Assembly: GCA_903838055.1 (NCBI GenBank)
Contig: CAILWV010000067.1
Span: forward strand, 1-64,000
DNA: 64,000 nucleotides
DNA from: an uncultured Bacteroidota bacterium
GTDB lineage: Bacteria > Bacteroidota > Bacteroidia > Flavobacteriales > Flavobacteriaceae
Direction of reading: 5' to 3'
Under the pieces are notes generated by a model. That model was not told the origin of the DNA, searched no databases, and saw only the letters and a program-made list of their open reading frames with translations. A program made the translations under genes and the position numbers. Of the stretch, positions 1 to 10,699 are shown in pieces (the stretch's first letter is position 1; the number at the start of each line of letters is the position of its first letter).

Positions 1-285
1 AATGATGCGCCAGGTGGTATGTCAGAAGAATTAAAAGAAGTTACCTATTCTGTAGGAAGTGAATATACTTATGAAGATTCCTTTTCAATGCGAATGGGTT
101 ATTTTCATGAAAGCCCAATGAAAGGAGCTAGAAAGTTTTTCTCTTTAGGTGCTGGATTCAAATACAATGTTGTTAAAGTGGACGTATCGTATTTGTTTAA
201 CGCATCAAGAATAAAAAGCCCTCTAGAAAATACGCTTCGTTTTTCATTGACCTTCAATTTCGGAGACAAATACGATGATTTATAG
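1..285 (+). CDS. porV: PorV-like outer-membrane protein (type IX secretion), C-terminal fragment truncated by window start
   Basis: Frame is open from base 1; C-terminal beta-barrel strands (..FSLGAGFKYNVVKVDVSYLFN..LRFSLTFNFGDKYDDL); lies next to cdd/pdhA as in flavobacteria. Confidence 0.65.
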   Translation, partial: NDAPGGMSEELKEVTYSVGSEYTYEDSFSMRMGYFHESPMKGARKFFSLGAGFKYNVVKVDVSYLFNASRIKSPLENTLRFSLTFNFGDKYDDL

Positions 286-308
286 TAAATAAAAAAAGTA
301 ATAATAAT

Positions 309-341
309 CCAAATTTCATAATTGAAATTTGGATTTTTTTT
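309..341 (+). terminator. Rho-independent terminator after porV
   Basis: CCAAATTTCataattGAAATTTGG followed by a T-tract. Confidence 0.7.
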
Positions 342-354
342 CCTCAATAAGCAA

Positions 355-837
355 ATGAAAGAAATAAATATCACCACAACTTTTGAAGTTTTTAATAGTA
401 TTGCCGACTTGCCTGAAGAAATTCAGACCTTAATGCACCAAGCAATTGCAGTAAGAAAGAATGCTTATGCCCCATATTCTCATTTTAGAGTTGGTGCAGC
501 TATTTTATTAGATAATGGCAATACTGTATTGGGTTCAAATCAAGAAAATGCGGCATATCCTTCGGGACTTTGTGCTGAAAGAGTAGCTATTTATCAGGCG
601 GGAGCAGTTTATCCAGAAGCCAAAATGCTAACAATTGCAATATCAGCAGCTTCAGATTCTAATCCGACTTTGTCTCCAATTCCTCCATGTGGATCTTGTC
701 GTCAATCAATTGCAGAATATGAATTCAAGCAAGACACTCCAATTGAAATTTATTTTATGGGCGAAACAGGTGAAATTTATAAATCAAATTCAATAAATAA
801 TTTATTGCCATTATCATTTAATAAAAATTCTTTGTAA
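355..837 (+). CDS. cdd: Cytidine deaminase
   Basis: NAYAPYSHFRVGAA, GSNQENAAYPSGLCAERVA and PPCGSCRQ zinc motifs; internal ATG at 355 preferred over 322, which lies in the terminator. Confidence 0.93.
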   Translation: MKEINITTTFEVFNSIADLPEEIQTLMHQAIAVRKNAYAPYSHFRVGAAILLDNGNTVLGSNQENAAYPSGLCAERVAIYQAGAVYPEAKMLTIAISAASDSNPTLSPIPPCGSCRQSIAEYEFKQDTPIEIYFMGETGEIYKSNSINNLLPLSFNKNSL

Positions 838-1020
838 CCTATATCGATATAGTTGATATTTTTGATTAATCAGTTATTAAAAAATAACATTTTCATAGAT
901 ATTAATTTTTACATCTACTTGCAATATCTTACTTTTGCCATTCGCAAATTAATTAACCATTAATTGTTTGCTTTAAATTTGTATTAAAAAATAAAAAATA
1001 ACATACGTAATTCATTAAAA

Positions 1021-2019
1021 ATGAAAGAGATTACTAAAGAAGTTTATTTAAACTGGTATGAAGATATGCAGTTCTGGAGAAAATTTGAAGACAAATTGGC
1101 TGCAGTTTATATCCAACAAAAAGTAAGAGGTTTTTTGCATTTATATAACGGTCAAGAAGCAGTGCTTGCAGGAGCACTTCATGCAATGGATTTATCTAAA
1201 GATAAGATGATAACAGCTTATCGTAATCACGTTCAACCAATCGGAATGGGAGTAGACCCAAAAAGAGTTATGGCTGAATTGTACGGAAAAGTAACAGGAA
1301 CGTCTAAAGGAATGGGTGGTTCTATGCATATTTTCTCTAAAGAAAAAGGATTTTTTGGTGGTCACGGAATCGTGGGTGCTCAAATTCCAGTAGGTGCAGG
1401 AATGGCTTTTGCTGATAAATATTTTAATACCGGCGGAGTAACATTAACCTATTTTGGTGATGGAGCTGCTCGTCAAGGATCTCTTCATGAAGCATTTAAT
1501 ATGGCTATGTTATGGAAACTTCCTGTAGTTTTCATTTGTGAAAACAATGGATATGCAATGGGGACTTCTGTAGAGAGAACAGCAAATCATACAGACGTTT
1601 GGAAACTTGGTTTAGGATATGAGATGCCATGTGGACCTGTAGATGGAATGAATCCTGTAAAAGTTGCTGAAGCAATGACAGAAGCAATTGAAAGAGCTCG
1701 TCGTGGTGATGGACCTACATTTTTAGAAATGAAAACGTATCGTTATAGAGGTCACTCTATGTCGGATGCACAATTATATCGTACAAAAGAAGAAGTAGAA
1801 GAATACCGAAAAATAGATCCAATAACGCAAGTTTTGGATATTATTAAAGAAAACAACTACGCTACTGATGCTGAAATTGAAGTTATTGACCAAAGAGTAA
1901 AAGATTTGGTTGATGAATGCGAAAAATTTGCTGAAGAATCTCCGTTTCCAGAAGCACAACAATTGTACGACGTTGTTTACGAACAAGAAAATTATCCTTT
2001 CATTTCTCATAGATTATAA
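1021..2019 (+). CDS. pdhA: Pyruvate dehydrogenase E1 component subunit alpha
   Basis: TPP-binding GDGAARQGSLHEAFNMA..ENNGYAMGTSVERT and YRYRGHSMSD motifs. Confidence 0.95.
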   Translation: MKEITKEVYLNWYEDMQFWRKFEDKLAAVYIQQKVRGFLHLYNGQEAVLAGALHAMDLSKDKMITAYRNHVQPIGMGVDPKRVMAELYGKVTGTSKGMGGSMHIFSKEKGFFGGHGIVGAQIPVGAGMAFADKYFNTGGVTLTYFGDGAARQGSLHEAFNMAMLWKLPVVFICENNGYAMGTSVERTANHTDVWKLGLGYEMPCGPVDGMNPVKVAEAMTEAIERARRGDGPTFLEMKTYRYRGHSMSDAQLYRTKEEVEEYRKIDPITQVLDIIKENNYATDAEIEVIDQRVKDLVDECEKFAEESPFPEAQQLYDVVYEQENYPFISHRL

Positions 2020-2021
2020 TT

Positions 2022-3620
2022 ATGGCTACAGTAATAAACATGCCTCGTTTAAGCGACACAATGACTGAAGGAACTGTTGCAACTTGGCTTAAAAAAGTTG
2101 GAGATACAGTAAATGAAGGCGACATTTTAGCTGAAATCGAAACCGATAAAGCTACAATGGAATTCGAATCTTTTAATTCGGGTGTATTATTACACATCGG
2201 AATTGAAGCAGGGCAATCTGCTCCAGTCGATTCTTTACTAGCAATCATTGGAAAAGAAGGAGAAGATATATCAAGCTTATTATCAGGTGCGCCTCAAACT
2301 TCAAAAGCTGAAGCTGCTCCTGTTGAATCTGCTCCAGCACCAACTCAAGCAGCTGTTTCAATTCCTGCAGGAGTAAAAGTAATCACTATGCCACGCTTAA
2401 GCGATACTATGACTACTGGAACTGTTGCAACTTGGTTGAAAAAAGTTGGAGATGATGTAAAAGAAGGAGATATTCTTGCTGAAATCGAAACGGACAAAGC
2501 AACAATGGAATTCGAATCTTTCAATGCAGGTACTCTTTTATTTATTGGAATTCAAGAAGGTGAATCTGCACCAGTAGATAGCGTATTAGCAATTATTGGT
2601 CCAGTAGGAACAGATATTTCAGGAATAGCAGAAAATTTCGGAAAAGGGGAAACTATAGCAGTTGCTCCAACTGAAACTGCAACAGCGACACAATCTCAAG
2701 CTATCACTCATGAAGCTACTTCAAATGATAACGGAAGAGTTTTTGCTTCTCCTTTAGCAAGACAAATTGCTAAAGATAAAGGAATTAACCTTTCTCAAGT
2801 TAAGGGTTCTGGTGAAAACGGAAGAATCATAAAAAGCGATGTTGAAAATTATACAGTATCTGCTTCAGTTGCAACGCCGCAAGCAAATGCACAGCAAGAA
2901 ACTCCAATAGCTGTTAAACCTTTCGTGCCTGCTGGCGAGGTAGTAACAGAAGAAATAAAAAATTCGCAAATGCGAAAAATTATTGCAAAACGTCTGGCAG
3001 AGTCTTTATTTACTGCACCTCATTACAACCTTACTATTGAAGTAAGCATGGATGATGCAATGAAATCTAGAACTATTATTAATGCTGTGCCTGATACAAA
3101 AGTGTCGTTTAACGATATGGTAATCAAAGCGTGTGCAATGGCATTGAAGAAACACCCTAAAATTAATTCACAATGGAAGGAAGATGCAATTACAATCAAC
3201 CACCATGTGAATATTGGTGTAGCAGTAGCTGTTGAAGACGGATTAGTTGTGCCAGTATTGCGATTTACAGATGCTATGAGTTTATCTCAAATAGGAGCAG
3301 GAGTTAGAGACTTGGCAGGAAGAGCAAAAACAAAAAAATTGTTGCCTACCGAAATGGAAGGAAGTACTTTTACTGTTTCAAATCTTGGAATGTTCGGGAT
3401 AGTAGAATTTAATTCTATCATTAACCAACCTAATTCTGCAATCCTATCCGTTGGCGCTATCGTTGAAAAGCCAGTGGTTAAAAATGGTCAAATTGTTGTT
3501 GGAAATACTATGATGTTGTCTTTAGCTTGTGATCACCGAACTATTGATGGTGCTACTGGAGCTCAATTTTTACAAACATTAAAATTGTTTATAGAAAATC
3601 CTGTCACAATGTTAGCATAA
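2022..3620 (+). CDS. Pyruvate dehydrogenase E2, dihydrolipoamide acetyltransferase with two lipoyl domains
   Basis: Two lipoyl domains (EIETDKATMEFESF twice), E3-binding domain, catalytic ACDHRTIDGATGAQFL. Confidence 0.95.
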   Translation: MATVINMPRLSDTMTEGTVATWLKKVGDTVNEGDILAEIETDKATMEFESFNSGVLLHIGIEAGQSAPVDSLLAIIGKEGEDISSLLSGAPQTSKAEAAPVESAPAPTQAAVSIPAGVKVITMPRLSDTMTTGTVATWLKKVGDDVKEGDILAEIETDKATMEFESFNAGTLLFIGIQEGESAPVDSVLAIIGPVGTDISGIAENFGKGETIAVAPTETATATQSQAITHEATSNDNGRVFASPLARQIAKDKGINLSQVKGSGENGRIIKSDVENYTVSASVATPQANAQQETPIAVKPFVPAGEVVTEEIKNSQMRKIIAKRLAESLFTAPHYNLTIEVSMDDAMKSRTIINAVPDTKVSFNDMVIKACAMALKKHPKINSQWKEDAITINHHVNIGVAVAVEDGLVVPVLRFTDAMSLSQIGAGVRDLAGRAKTKKLLPTEMEGSTFTVSNLGMFGIVEFNSIINQPNSAILSVGAIVEKPVVKNGQIVVGNTMMLSLACDHRTIDGATGAQFLQTLKLFIENPVTMLA

Positions 3621-3642
3621 TTATTAATCAATATAAATTTTA

Positions 3643-3679
3643 TCCCGTTCATCCTAAGCAATGAACGGGATTTTTTTTA
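3643..3679 (+). terminator. Rho-independent terminator after the PDH operon
   Basis: CCCGTTCATcctaagcaATGAACGGGATTTTTTT. Confidence 0.85.
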
Positions 3680-3819
3680 TTAAAATATAAAATTCAAGAT
3701 TTCAGATTTTGATTGATTTTGAATTATAAGAATTTTATAATCACTTTTATTTCCTCTAAAAATATCTTAAAACCCTTTTTTTATAGCAAAGTTTAATTAA
3801 TTTTACCAAAATCTTTTCT

Positions 3820-4242
3820 ATGAAAGTTATTATCATCAACGGACCAAACCTTAATTTATTAGGAAAACGAGAACCCGAAGTATATGGTAATGAGACTTTT
3901 GAAGAATATTTAAATTATTTAATATCAAAATTTCCTTCAATAGAACTAGATTACTACCAAAGTAATGTGGAAGGTGAATTGATAAATAAACTACAAGAAG
4001 TAGGTTTTTCTTACAACGGAATTATTCTAAATGCTGCTGCCTACACACATACTTCAATAGGAATTGGAGATGCCGTAAAGGCAATTACTACCCCAGTAAT
4101 TGAAGTGCATATTTCCAATACGTTTGCTCGTGAAGAATTTCGCCACCAATCGTTTATCTCCCCTAATGCTAAAGGAGTAATTCTTGGCTTCGGATTGAAA
4201 AGTTATGAGCTAGCTTTACAATCCTTTTTGTTGAATAATTAG
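3820..4242 (+). CDS. aroQ: 3-dehydroquinate dehydratase, type II
   Basis: IINGPNLNLLGKREPEVYG, NAAAYTHTS, EVHISN motifs; 140 aa. Confidence 0.95.
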   Translation: MKVIIINGPNLNLLGKREPEVYGNETFEEYLNYLISKFPSIELDYYQSNVEGELINKLQEVGFSYNGIILNAAAYTHTSIGIGDAVKAITTPVIEVHISNTFAREEFRHQSFISPNAKGVILGFGLKSYELALQSFLLNN

Positions 4243-4282
4243 TATATATTTTTTATTAATAGTTTTCTTTATTACATTTTTT

Positions 4283-6757
4283 ATGAAAAAAATCGGAACC
4301 CTTTTGTTTTTAATTTTCTCGGTTATTTCTTTCAGCCAAGTAAAAGGTGTAGTTAGTGACTCGCAAGGTAAACCAATCCCTTTTGCTAATGTTTATGTAA
4401 AAGACACCTATATTAGCACCACTACCAATGACCAAGGTAAATATGAATTAAATATTAAAGCGCCAGGAACCTACATAATTTTATATAAATATTTGGGATA
4501 TAAAACCGGAAAGAAGGTTGTTGAATATGATAAAGTAGCACTTAATATTGATGTTAATTTGTTAGAGGAAGAAATCCAATTAAATGATGTAGTTATTAGT
4601 TCAAAAGTAAATCCTGCAATTGAAATAATAAAAAATGCTATTGCTAAGAGAAAAGATAATTCTATCAAAACAGCGAGATACAATGCCGATTTTTATTCTA
4701 GAGGTATCTTCAGAGTAAAAAACCTTCCTAAAACTATATTGGGACAAAAATTAGATTTCTTTGATGAAATGATTGATTCTACCCGAAGTGGTATTTTATA
4801 TTTATCGGAAACAGTTTCTAAAATTACTTTCCAAAAACCGGATAAAATGAAGGAAACTATTATTGCTTCTAAAGTTAGTGGAAACGATAATGGTTTTAGT
4901 TTTAATAATGCTGCCGATGTAAATTTCGATTTTTATGAAAACTATTTAGATTTTAATGTAAAAGTTATTTCTCCTATTGCAGACAATGCTTTTAATTATT
5001 ACAAATATAAATTTGACGGTTCATTTGTAGATGAAAACAACAAGATTATAGATAAAATCAAAGTTTTAGCCAAACGTGAAAACGAACCAGTAATGAATGG
5101 CTATATTTATATTGTTGATGATTCGTGGGCTATTTATGCCGTAGATTTATCTATTAAAGGAAGTCAGATGCAAAACCCGGCACTAAATAATCTAACTCTA
5201 AAACAAAATTTTAGCTATAATAATACAAATAATATTTGGGCAAAAAATACACAAACTATAGATTTTGAAGCGGGAATGTTTGGCATAAACATCAATGGAA
5301 GGTTTACATATGTATATTCTAATTTTGATTTCCCTGAAAAATTAGAAAAGAAAACGTTTACTAATGAAGTTTTAAAATTTGAAGCAAATGCAAATAAAAA
5401 AGAGGACACTTTTTGGAATACCATTCGCCCTGTTCCTTTAACTATTGAGGAAAGCACCGATTACTTAAAGAAAGATGCTTTACAAACTAAGAAAAAATCC
5501 AAAGTCTATTTAGATTCTATTGATAATAAACGAAATAAATTTAGATTTTCAGAGGTACTTATGGGATATAATTATTCCAATTCTTATAAAAAATGGTCTA
5601 TTAATTATGATGGACCTCTAATGAAAACTTCTTTTAATACGGTTCAAGGTTGGAAAACACAAGCTGGTTTAACATATACCAAGCGAAATGAAGAAAAAAG
5701 AACTTTTACTAGAATTGGATCTAATTTTGATTACGGTTTTTCAGAAACTAAACTGCGCGCTACAGGAAATTACATTCGTAAATTCAATAATATTAACAAC
5801 TCCACACTTTCTATTATTGGAGGAAGCAGTGTAAAGCAATTCAACGGAAGCAATCCGATTTCAAATACTATTAATACCTTTAGCAGTTTGTTGTTTAAAA
5901 ATAATTTCATGAAATTGTACGATAAGAATTTTGTTGCTGCTAATTTTGGAAGAGAGATTGTAAACGGTTTAAATATGAATTTCAATTTAGAATATTCTGA
6001 AAGGAAACCATTGTGGAATAACACAGATCAAAGTATTAGCAAAACAGATTCTATTTATTCATCAAACAACCCAATAATGCCGAATGATTTTGTAACTCCT
6101 ACTTTTGAAAAGCACAATTTAATGAAAGCAAATATTGCTGCGGTAATCAAATTTGGTCAACATTATTGGACAAGACCAGACGGAAAATACAATATCGGTA
6201 ATGACGACTATCCAACTATTTCAGTTGGCTTAGAAAAAACTTTTGCTGCAACCGACAAGAAATACGAATACACCCATTTATCTACCAAAATACAGAAAGA
6301 TTTCACTCTCGGTAACAAAGGAGAAATGAAAATTAACCTTAAAGCGGGTAAATTTTTTAATGCCAATAATATATCATTTGTAGATTACAAACACTTTAAT
6401 GGTAACCAAACTCACATTGGAGGTGGCGATAGTTATACTAATCAGTTCAATAACTTACCGTATTATTCAGCTAGTACCAACGATAGTTATTTTGAAACCC
6501 ACATCGAACACAATGATAAAGGATTTTTGATGAATAAAATTCCTTTATTGAATAAACTTCAATCGCAGTTGGTATTAGGATTTCACAATTTGGCAATGCC
6601 AGGAAGAAATCCGTATCAAGAATTTTCCGTTGGATTGGATAATTTAGGATTTGGAAAAGCAAGACTTTTTAGATTAGATTATGTTCGTTCCTACCAAAAT
6701 GGATACAAAGGGGACGCCGTTATTTTCGGATTGAAATTTTTAAATGTATTGGAATAA
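4283..6757 (+). CDS. Outer-membrane protein with N-terminal carboxypeptidase-regulatory-like domain (DUF5686-type)
   Basis: Signal peptide, GVVSDSQGKPIPFANVYVKDT..YKYLGYKT CarboxypepD_reg-like domain, long beta-barrel-type C-terminus. Confidence 0.8.
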   Translation: MKKIGTLLFLIFSVISFSQVKGVVSDSQGKPIPFANVYVKDTYISTTTNDQGKYELNIKAPGTYIILYKYLGYKTGKKVVEYDKVALNIDVNLLEEEIQLNDVVISSKVNPAIEIIKNAIAKRKDNSIKTARYNADFYSRGIFRVKNLPKTILGQKLDFFDEMIDSTRSGILYLSETVSKITFQKPDKMKETIIASKVSGNDNGFSFNNAADVNFDFYENYLDFNVKVISPIADNAFNYYKYKFDGSFVDENNKIIDKIKVLAKRENEPVMNGYIYIVDDSWAIYAVDLSIKGSQMQNPALNNLTLKQNFSYNNTNNIWAKNTQTIDFEAGMFGININGRFTYVYSNFDFPEKLEKKTFTNEVLKFEANANKKEDTFWNTIRPVPLTIEESTDYLKKDALQTKKKSKVYLDSIDNKRNKFRFSEVLMGYNYSNSYKKWSINYDGPLMKTSFNTVQGWKTQAGLTYTKRNEEKRTFTRIGSNFDYGFSETKLRATGNYIRKFNNINNSTLSIIGGSSVKQFNGSNPISNTINTFSSLLFKNNFMKLYDKNFVAANFGREIVNGLNMNFNLEYSERKPLWNNTDQSISKTDSIYSSNNPIMPNDFVTPTFEKHNLMKANIAAVIKFGQHYWTRPDGKYNIGNDDYPTISVGLEKTFAATDKKYEYTHLSTKIQKDFTLGNKGEMKINLKAGKFFNANNISFVDYKHFNGNQTHIGGGDSYTNQFNNLPYYSASTNDSYFETHIEHNDKGFLMNKIPLLNKLQSQLVLGFHNLAMPGRNPYQEFSVGLDNLGFGKARLFRLDYVRSYQNGYKGDAVIFGLKFLNVLE

Positions 6758-6780
6758 TAAGGCTATTCCATTTAAAGTTT

Positions 6781-7034
6781 TGACACGAATTTCACGAATT
6801 CACACAAATTATTTGCTGATTAATTTTGGCAGAAAAAATTAGTGGAATTAATTTGATAATAAAAAATTAGTGATAATTCGTGCAATTCGTGTCAACTTTT
6901 TTTTAAGATTACTGCCAAAGGAAGAAAAAATTAGTGAAATCAATTTCAGTATAATGAATTAGTGAAAATTCGTGTAATTCGTGTCAACCTTTTTTTATAA
7001 TTACTGCCAAAGGCAGAAAAAATTAGTGAAATTA
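6781..7034. repeat. Intergenic 91-bp tandem direct repeat with upstream inverted copy
   Basis: ATTAGTGAtaATTCGTGcAATTCGTGTCAAC..ACTGCCAAAGG(a/c)AG starts at 6867 and 6958; TGACACGAATTtCACGAATT at 6781 is its near reverse complement. Confidence 0.75.
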
Positions 7035-7046
7035 GTGTCAAAAAAA

Positions 7047-7814
7047 TCACTTTAAAAACACATCATATCCAAAACGAATCAAAGTACCAACTACTACTAT
7101 TAAAAAGAAAATTCTAATAAATCCATTTCCTTTTTTTATAGCTATTTTGGCTCCCATCCACCCGCCAAAAGCGTTGCAAATAGCCATCGGAATTGCTATT
7201 GCCCAAATGATTTTCCCTTTCAAAATAAATAAACAAATAGAACCAAAATTTGTAGCTAAATTCACCATTTTAGCATTTGCGGAAGCATGTAAAAAATCGA
7301 ATCCTAATAATGCGACAAAGCCAAGCACTAAAAAACTTCCAGTTCCAGGGCCAATAAATCCGTCGTAAAATCCGATGCAAATACTCATTAATATAGCAAG
7401 TAATAATTGTCTTTTTTGAGATAAATTCTTTTCGTGATGCGATCCGAAATTCTTTTTAGCAAACGTATATAGAGCAATCAAACTCAAAACTACAAGTAAC
7501 AATGGTTTCATAAAATCATTACTTACCAAAGTCAATAAATTAGATCCTAAAAAAGCTGCACTAAAAGCAATACTAGCCATGATGGAAAGTAGCTTCCAAT
7601 TCATTTTTACTTTTTTTAAATACTGATTTGCAGCAAAAGCAGTACCGCTAAATGCAGGGATTTTTAAAGATCCAATTACTGAAGAAACCGCTAAATTAGG
7701 CAGTAAAACTAAAGCAATTGGCGTTTGAATTAACCCGCCACCACCAACAATAGCATCTACAAATCCTGCAAAAAATGCTGCTAAACAAAGAAGTAGTAGT
7801 ATATAGGTTTCCAT
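7047..7814 (-). CDS. TSUP (TauE/SafE) family membrane transporter
   Basis: FFAGFVDAIVGGGGLIQTP and GFYDGFIGPGTGSF motifs, multi-TM. Confidence 0.9.
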   Translation of the reverse strand: METYILLLLCLAAFFAGFVDAIVGGGGLIQTPIALVLLPNLAVSSVIGSLKIPAFSGTAFAANQYLKKVKMNWKLLSIMASIAFSAAFLGSNLLTLVSNDFMKPLLLVVLSLIALYTFAKKNFGSHHEKNLSQKRQLLLAILMSICIGFYDGFIGPGTGSFLVLGFVALLGFDFLHASANAKMVNLATNFGSICLFILKGKIIWAIAIPMAICNAFGGWMGAKIAIKKGNGFIRIFFLIVVVGTLIRFGYDVFLK

Positions 7815-7968
7815 AAATATTTTAAATTCAAATAATAAAATTCCAATTCCTTAAAATAAAGTTGAAATATTTGTTTTTATCAATCTAACTAAATTCAAAA
7901 AAAAATCCAAATTCCAAGGTATCAAAGATAAATTTGGAATTTGGAATTTTAAAATATTGGAATTTTAT

Positions 7969-9279
7969 TTAAACCCTCACGATATTTGCTCCAAGAGCTC
8001 TTAAGCGTTCGTCTATTCTTTCGTAACCTCTATCAATTTGTTCGATATTTTGAATAGTAGAAGTTCCTTTAGCAGAAAGTGCAGCAATTAATAAAGATAT
8101 TCCTGCTCTAATATCTGGTGAACTCATTACGGTAGCTTTCAATTGAGATTTAAAATTATGTCCCATGACTACTGCTCGGTGCGGATCACATAACATAATT
8201 TTAGCGCCCATATCAATCAACTTGTCGACAAAAAACAAACGGCTTTCAAACATTTTTTGGTGAATTAATACATCGCCATTAGCTTGAGTTGCAACTACTA
8301 AAATGATACTTAATAAATCAGGAGTGAATCCAGGCCAAGGCGCATCTGCAATAGTTAGAATAGAACCATCGATGTCTGTTTTTACTTCATAACCATTTTC
8401 ATGAGAAGGAATATAAATATCATCTCCTCTTCTTTCAAGAGTAATTCCTAGTTTTCTAAAAACACTCGGAATTACGCCAAGGTTATCCCAGCTTACATTT
8501 TTAATTGTAATTTCACTTCTTGTCATTGCTGCAAGCCCAATCCATGAACCAATTTCAATCATATCCGGTAGAATTCTATGCTCACAACCACCAAGACTTT
8601 CAACGCCTTCAATAGTTAGTAAATTAGAACCAACTCCTTTAATATTGGCGCCCATAGAATTCAACATTTTACATAGTTGTTGTAAGTATGGCTCGCATGC
8701 AGCGTTGTAAATTGTGGTTACTCCTTCTGCTAAAACAGCTGCCATAACGATATTTGCCGTTCCTGTTACGGATGCTTCGTCTAACAACATATAAGCGCCC
8801 TTTAATCTCCCCTCATTTTCAACGCCATAAAAATGGTCTTCTTTTTCGTATCTAAATTTTGCGCCAAGATTAATAAAACCTTCAAAATGGGTGTCTAATC
8901 TTCGTCTTCCTATTTTATCTCCACCTGGTTTCGGAATATATCCTTTTCCAAATCGAGACAACAATGGTCCAACAATCATGATCGAACCTCTAAGAGAGCC
9001 ACCTTCTTTTTTAAAAGCTTCCGTTTCAAGGTAGTCTACATTAACCTCGTCTGCTTGAAATGTAATAGATCCTGGTCCGTTTTTTTGTAGTTTAACCCCT
9101 AAATTTCCTAAAAGAGTTATTAATTTATTGACATCAATAATATCTGGAATATTATTAATTGTTACTTTTTCTGGTGTTAAAAGTACCGCACACAATATTT
9201 GTAATGCTTCGTTTTTAGCTCCTTGTGGTGTAACATCCCCTTTTAGTCTAATGCCTCCTTCAATTTTAAAAGTTCCCAT
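7969..9279 (-). CDS. murA: UDP-N-acetylglucosamine 1-carboxyvinyltransferase
   Basis: EPSP-synthase-like fold sequence: GDVTPQGAKNEALQ, ASVTGTANIVMAA, PWPGFTPDL, RGYERIDERLRALGA. Confidence 0.95.
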   Translation of the reverse strand: MGTFKIEGGIRLKGDVTPQGAKNEALQILCAVLLTPEKVTINNIPDIIDVNKLITLLGNLGVKLQKNGPGSITFQADEVNVDYLETEAFKKEGGSLRGSIMIVGPLLSRFGKGYIPKPGGDKIGRRRLDTHFEGFINLGAKFRYEKEDHFYGVENEGRLKGAYMLLDEASVTGTANIVMAAVLAEGVTTIYNAACEPYLQQLCKMLNSMGANIKGVGSNLLTIEGVESLGGCEHRILPDMIEIGSWIGLAAMTRSEITIKNVSWDNLGVIPSVFRKLGITLERRGDDIYIPSHENGYEVKTDIDGSILTIADAPWPGFTPDLLSIILVVATQANGDVLIHQKMFESRLFFVDKLIDMGAKIMLCDPHRAVVMGHNFKSQLKATVMSSPDIRAGISLLIAALSAKGTSTIQNIEQIDRGYERIDERLRALGANIVRV

Positions 9280-9355
9280 TTTTCTGGTTGTAAGTTAGTA
9301 GTTTATTTTAGCAAAGGATTTTATTGTTTTTTAAAACAATATATCCTATGCACTT

Positions 9356-10078
9356 TTATTTATTTGCATTTTTATTTACATAAGGCTTTTTGCCTAGTGG
9401 TGGTTTTTTATAACCTTGTATTTTTAAATTTTTCTGACCAGGTACTAACGATTTGTTAGTTACTTTTTTGTTAGTTCTGATTAAATCATTAGTAGTAGAT
9501 AATTCTTCTTCACTACCTAAAAGATTTATTGTCCCTTCGGATAGTTCATACAAATGCTCAAAAATAACCGTATCGGTAACGGTGTCTTTATTCCAACTCA
9601 AATAAGACTTTTTCATGTGATTGGCAATAACTTTCACCAATGCACTTTTCATCTCTCCTTCCTCCCATTTATTGGCAACTTCAATCATATATTTGATATT
9701 GTTACCATAAAAACGGTATTTCGGGTTTTTCTGAGGATACGATAAACGCTCGGGTTTTAAGTTAATTACCTCGCGTGTCGGAATCGGATAAGGTGAATCT
9801 ACATCCAACATGAAATCGGCCATAATAAAAATTTGGTCCCATAACTTATGCTGAAAATCAGGTACATCGCGTAAATGCGGATTCAAACTACCCATTACCT
9901 GAATAATATAACGTGCCGCTTTGTTGCGTTCCTCTCTATCTGGAATAACCTTAGCCTGATCGATCAATTTTTGCAAATGACGACCATATTCCGGAATTAT
10001 TAAATGCGGTCTTTCGGCGTTGTATTCTAAATTGAAAACAACGTCGTTAGCATTCTCTTTGATATATTTTGGTACCAT
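9356..10078 (-). CDS. DUF4290 family conserved protein
   Basis: LEYNAERPHLIIPEYGRHLQKLI.. typical of Bacteroidota family adjacent to murA. Confidence 0.75.
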   Translation of the reverse strand: MVPKYIKENANDVVFNLEYNAERPHLIIPEYGRHLQKLIDQAKVIPDREERNKAARYIIQVMGSLNPHLRDVPDFQHKLWDQIFIMADFMLDVDSPYPIPTREVINLKPERLSYPQKNPKYRFYGNNIKYMIEVANKWEEGEMKSALVKVIANHMKKSYLSWNKDTVTDTVIFEHLYELSEGTINLLGSEEELSTTNDLIRTNKKVTNKSLVPGQKNLKIQGYKKPPLGKKPYVNKNANK

Positions 10079-10079
10079 A

Positions 10080-10364
10080 TTAAAATGAAATTATTCCTTC
10101 AATTGTAGAAACTTCAATGTATTTTTCAACTACATCTGCGGGAGAATTCATCGTTACATTAACCGAGACACTAGTGTATTTTCCTGCTTTAGATTGTTGG
10201 GTTTTAATAACAGCACCCATATTATCAAAAGCATTTTCTACCTCTTCAATTTTCTTAGTATCCGTTGGAACAATGAATTTGTAAAGGTATTCTGATGGCC
10301 AACTAGAAGTATTATTTAATTCTTCTTTTAAGCGAATATAAAATTCTTCGGTCTTTTTATCCAT
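10080..10364 (-). CDS. DUF493 family protein
   Basis: MDKKTEEFYIRLKEELNNTSSWPSEYLYKFIVPTD..KYTSVSVNV; internal Met preferred to ORF start at 10394. Confidence 0.75.
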   Translation of the reverse strand: MDKKTEEFYIRLKEELNNTSSWPSEYLYKFIVPTDTKKIEEVENAFDNMGAVIKTQQSKAGKYTSVSVNVTMNSPADVVEKYIEVSTIEGIISF

Positions 10365-10657
10365 TCTATAATTAAAATATACGCAAATATACATTTTTGA
10401 TATTATATATTAGATATAGCCTATTAGATTTTTAAGATTTAGGAGAGTATTTTCAGGAGCGAATGGCTTGCGCATTTCAGTAAACGTAATTCCTGCTTTT
10501 CGCACCTCAAGGCGGTTTGCTTCAATCAGGGCTAGAAAGGTTTTGTCTTTTGTGAAAATAAAATTTATTTCAAAACACTTTAAATTTAAAAAGCTCAGTG
10601 AAAATGAAATAAAGTTTTCCGCTAACAGCTTGCAGGCGTCAAAGCTCCTATAGAACT

Positions 10658-10699
10658 GATTTGCAATCCGTGACAGATGGCGCGGATTTGCAATCCGTG
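10658..10699. repeat. Two copies of REP-like short palindrome
   Basis: GATTTGCAATCCGTG at 10658 and CGGATTTGCAATCCGTG at 10683; each contains GGATT-TGC-AATCC or a near version. Confidence 0.5.

Noticed and set aside
2022-2640. Internal direct repeat within the PDH E2 gene
   Set aside because: Explained by two normal lipoyl domains, a common E2 architecture.
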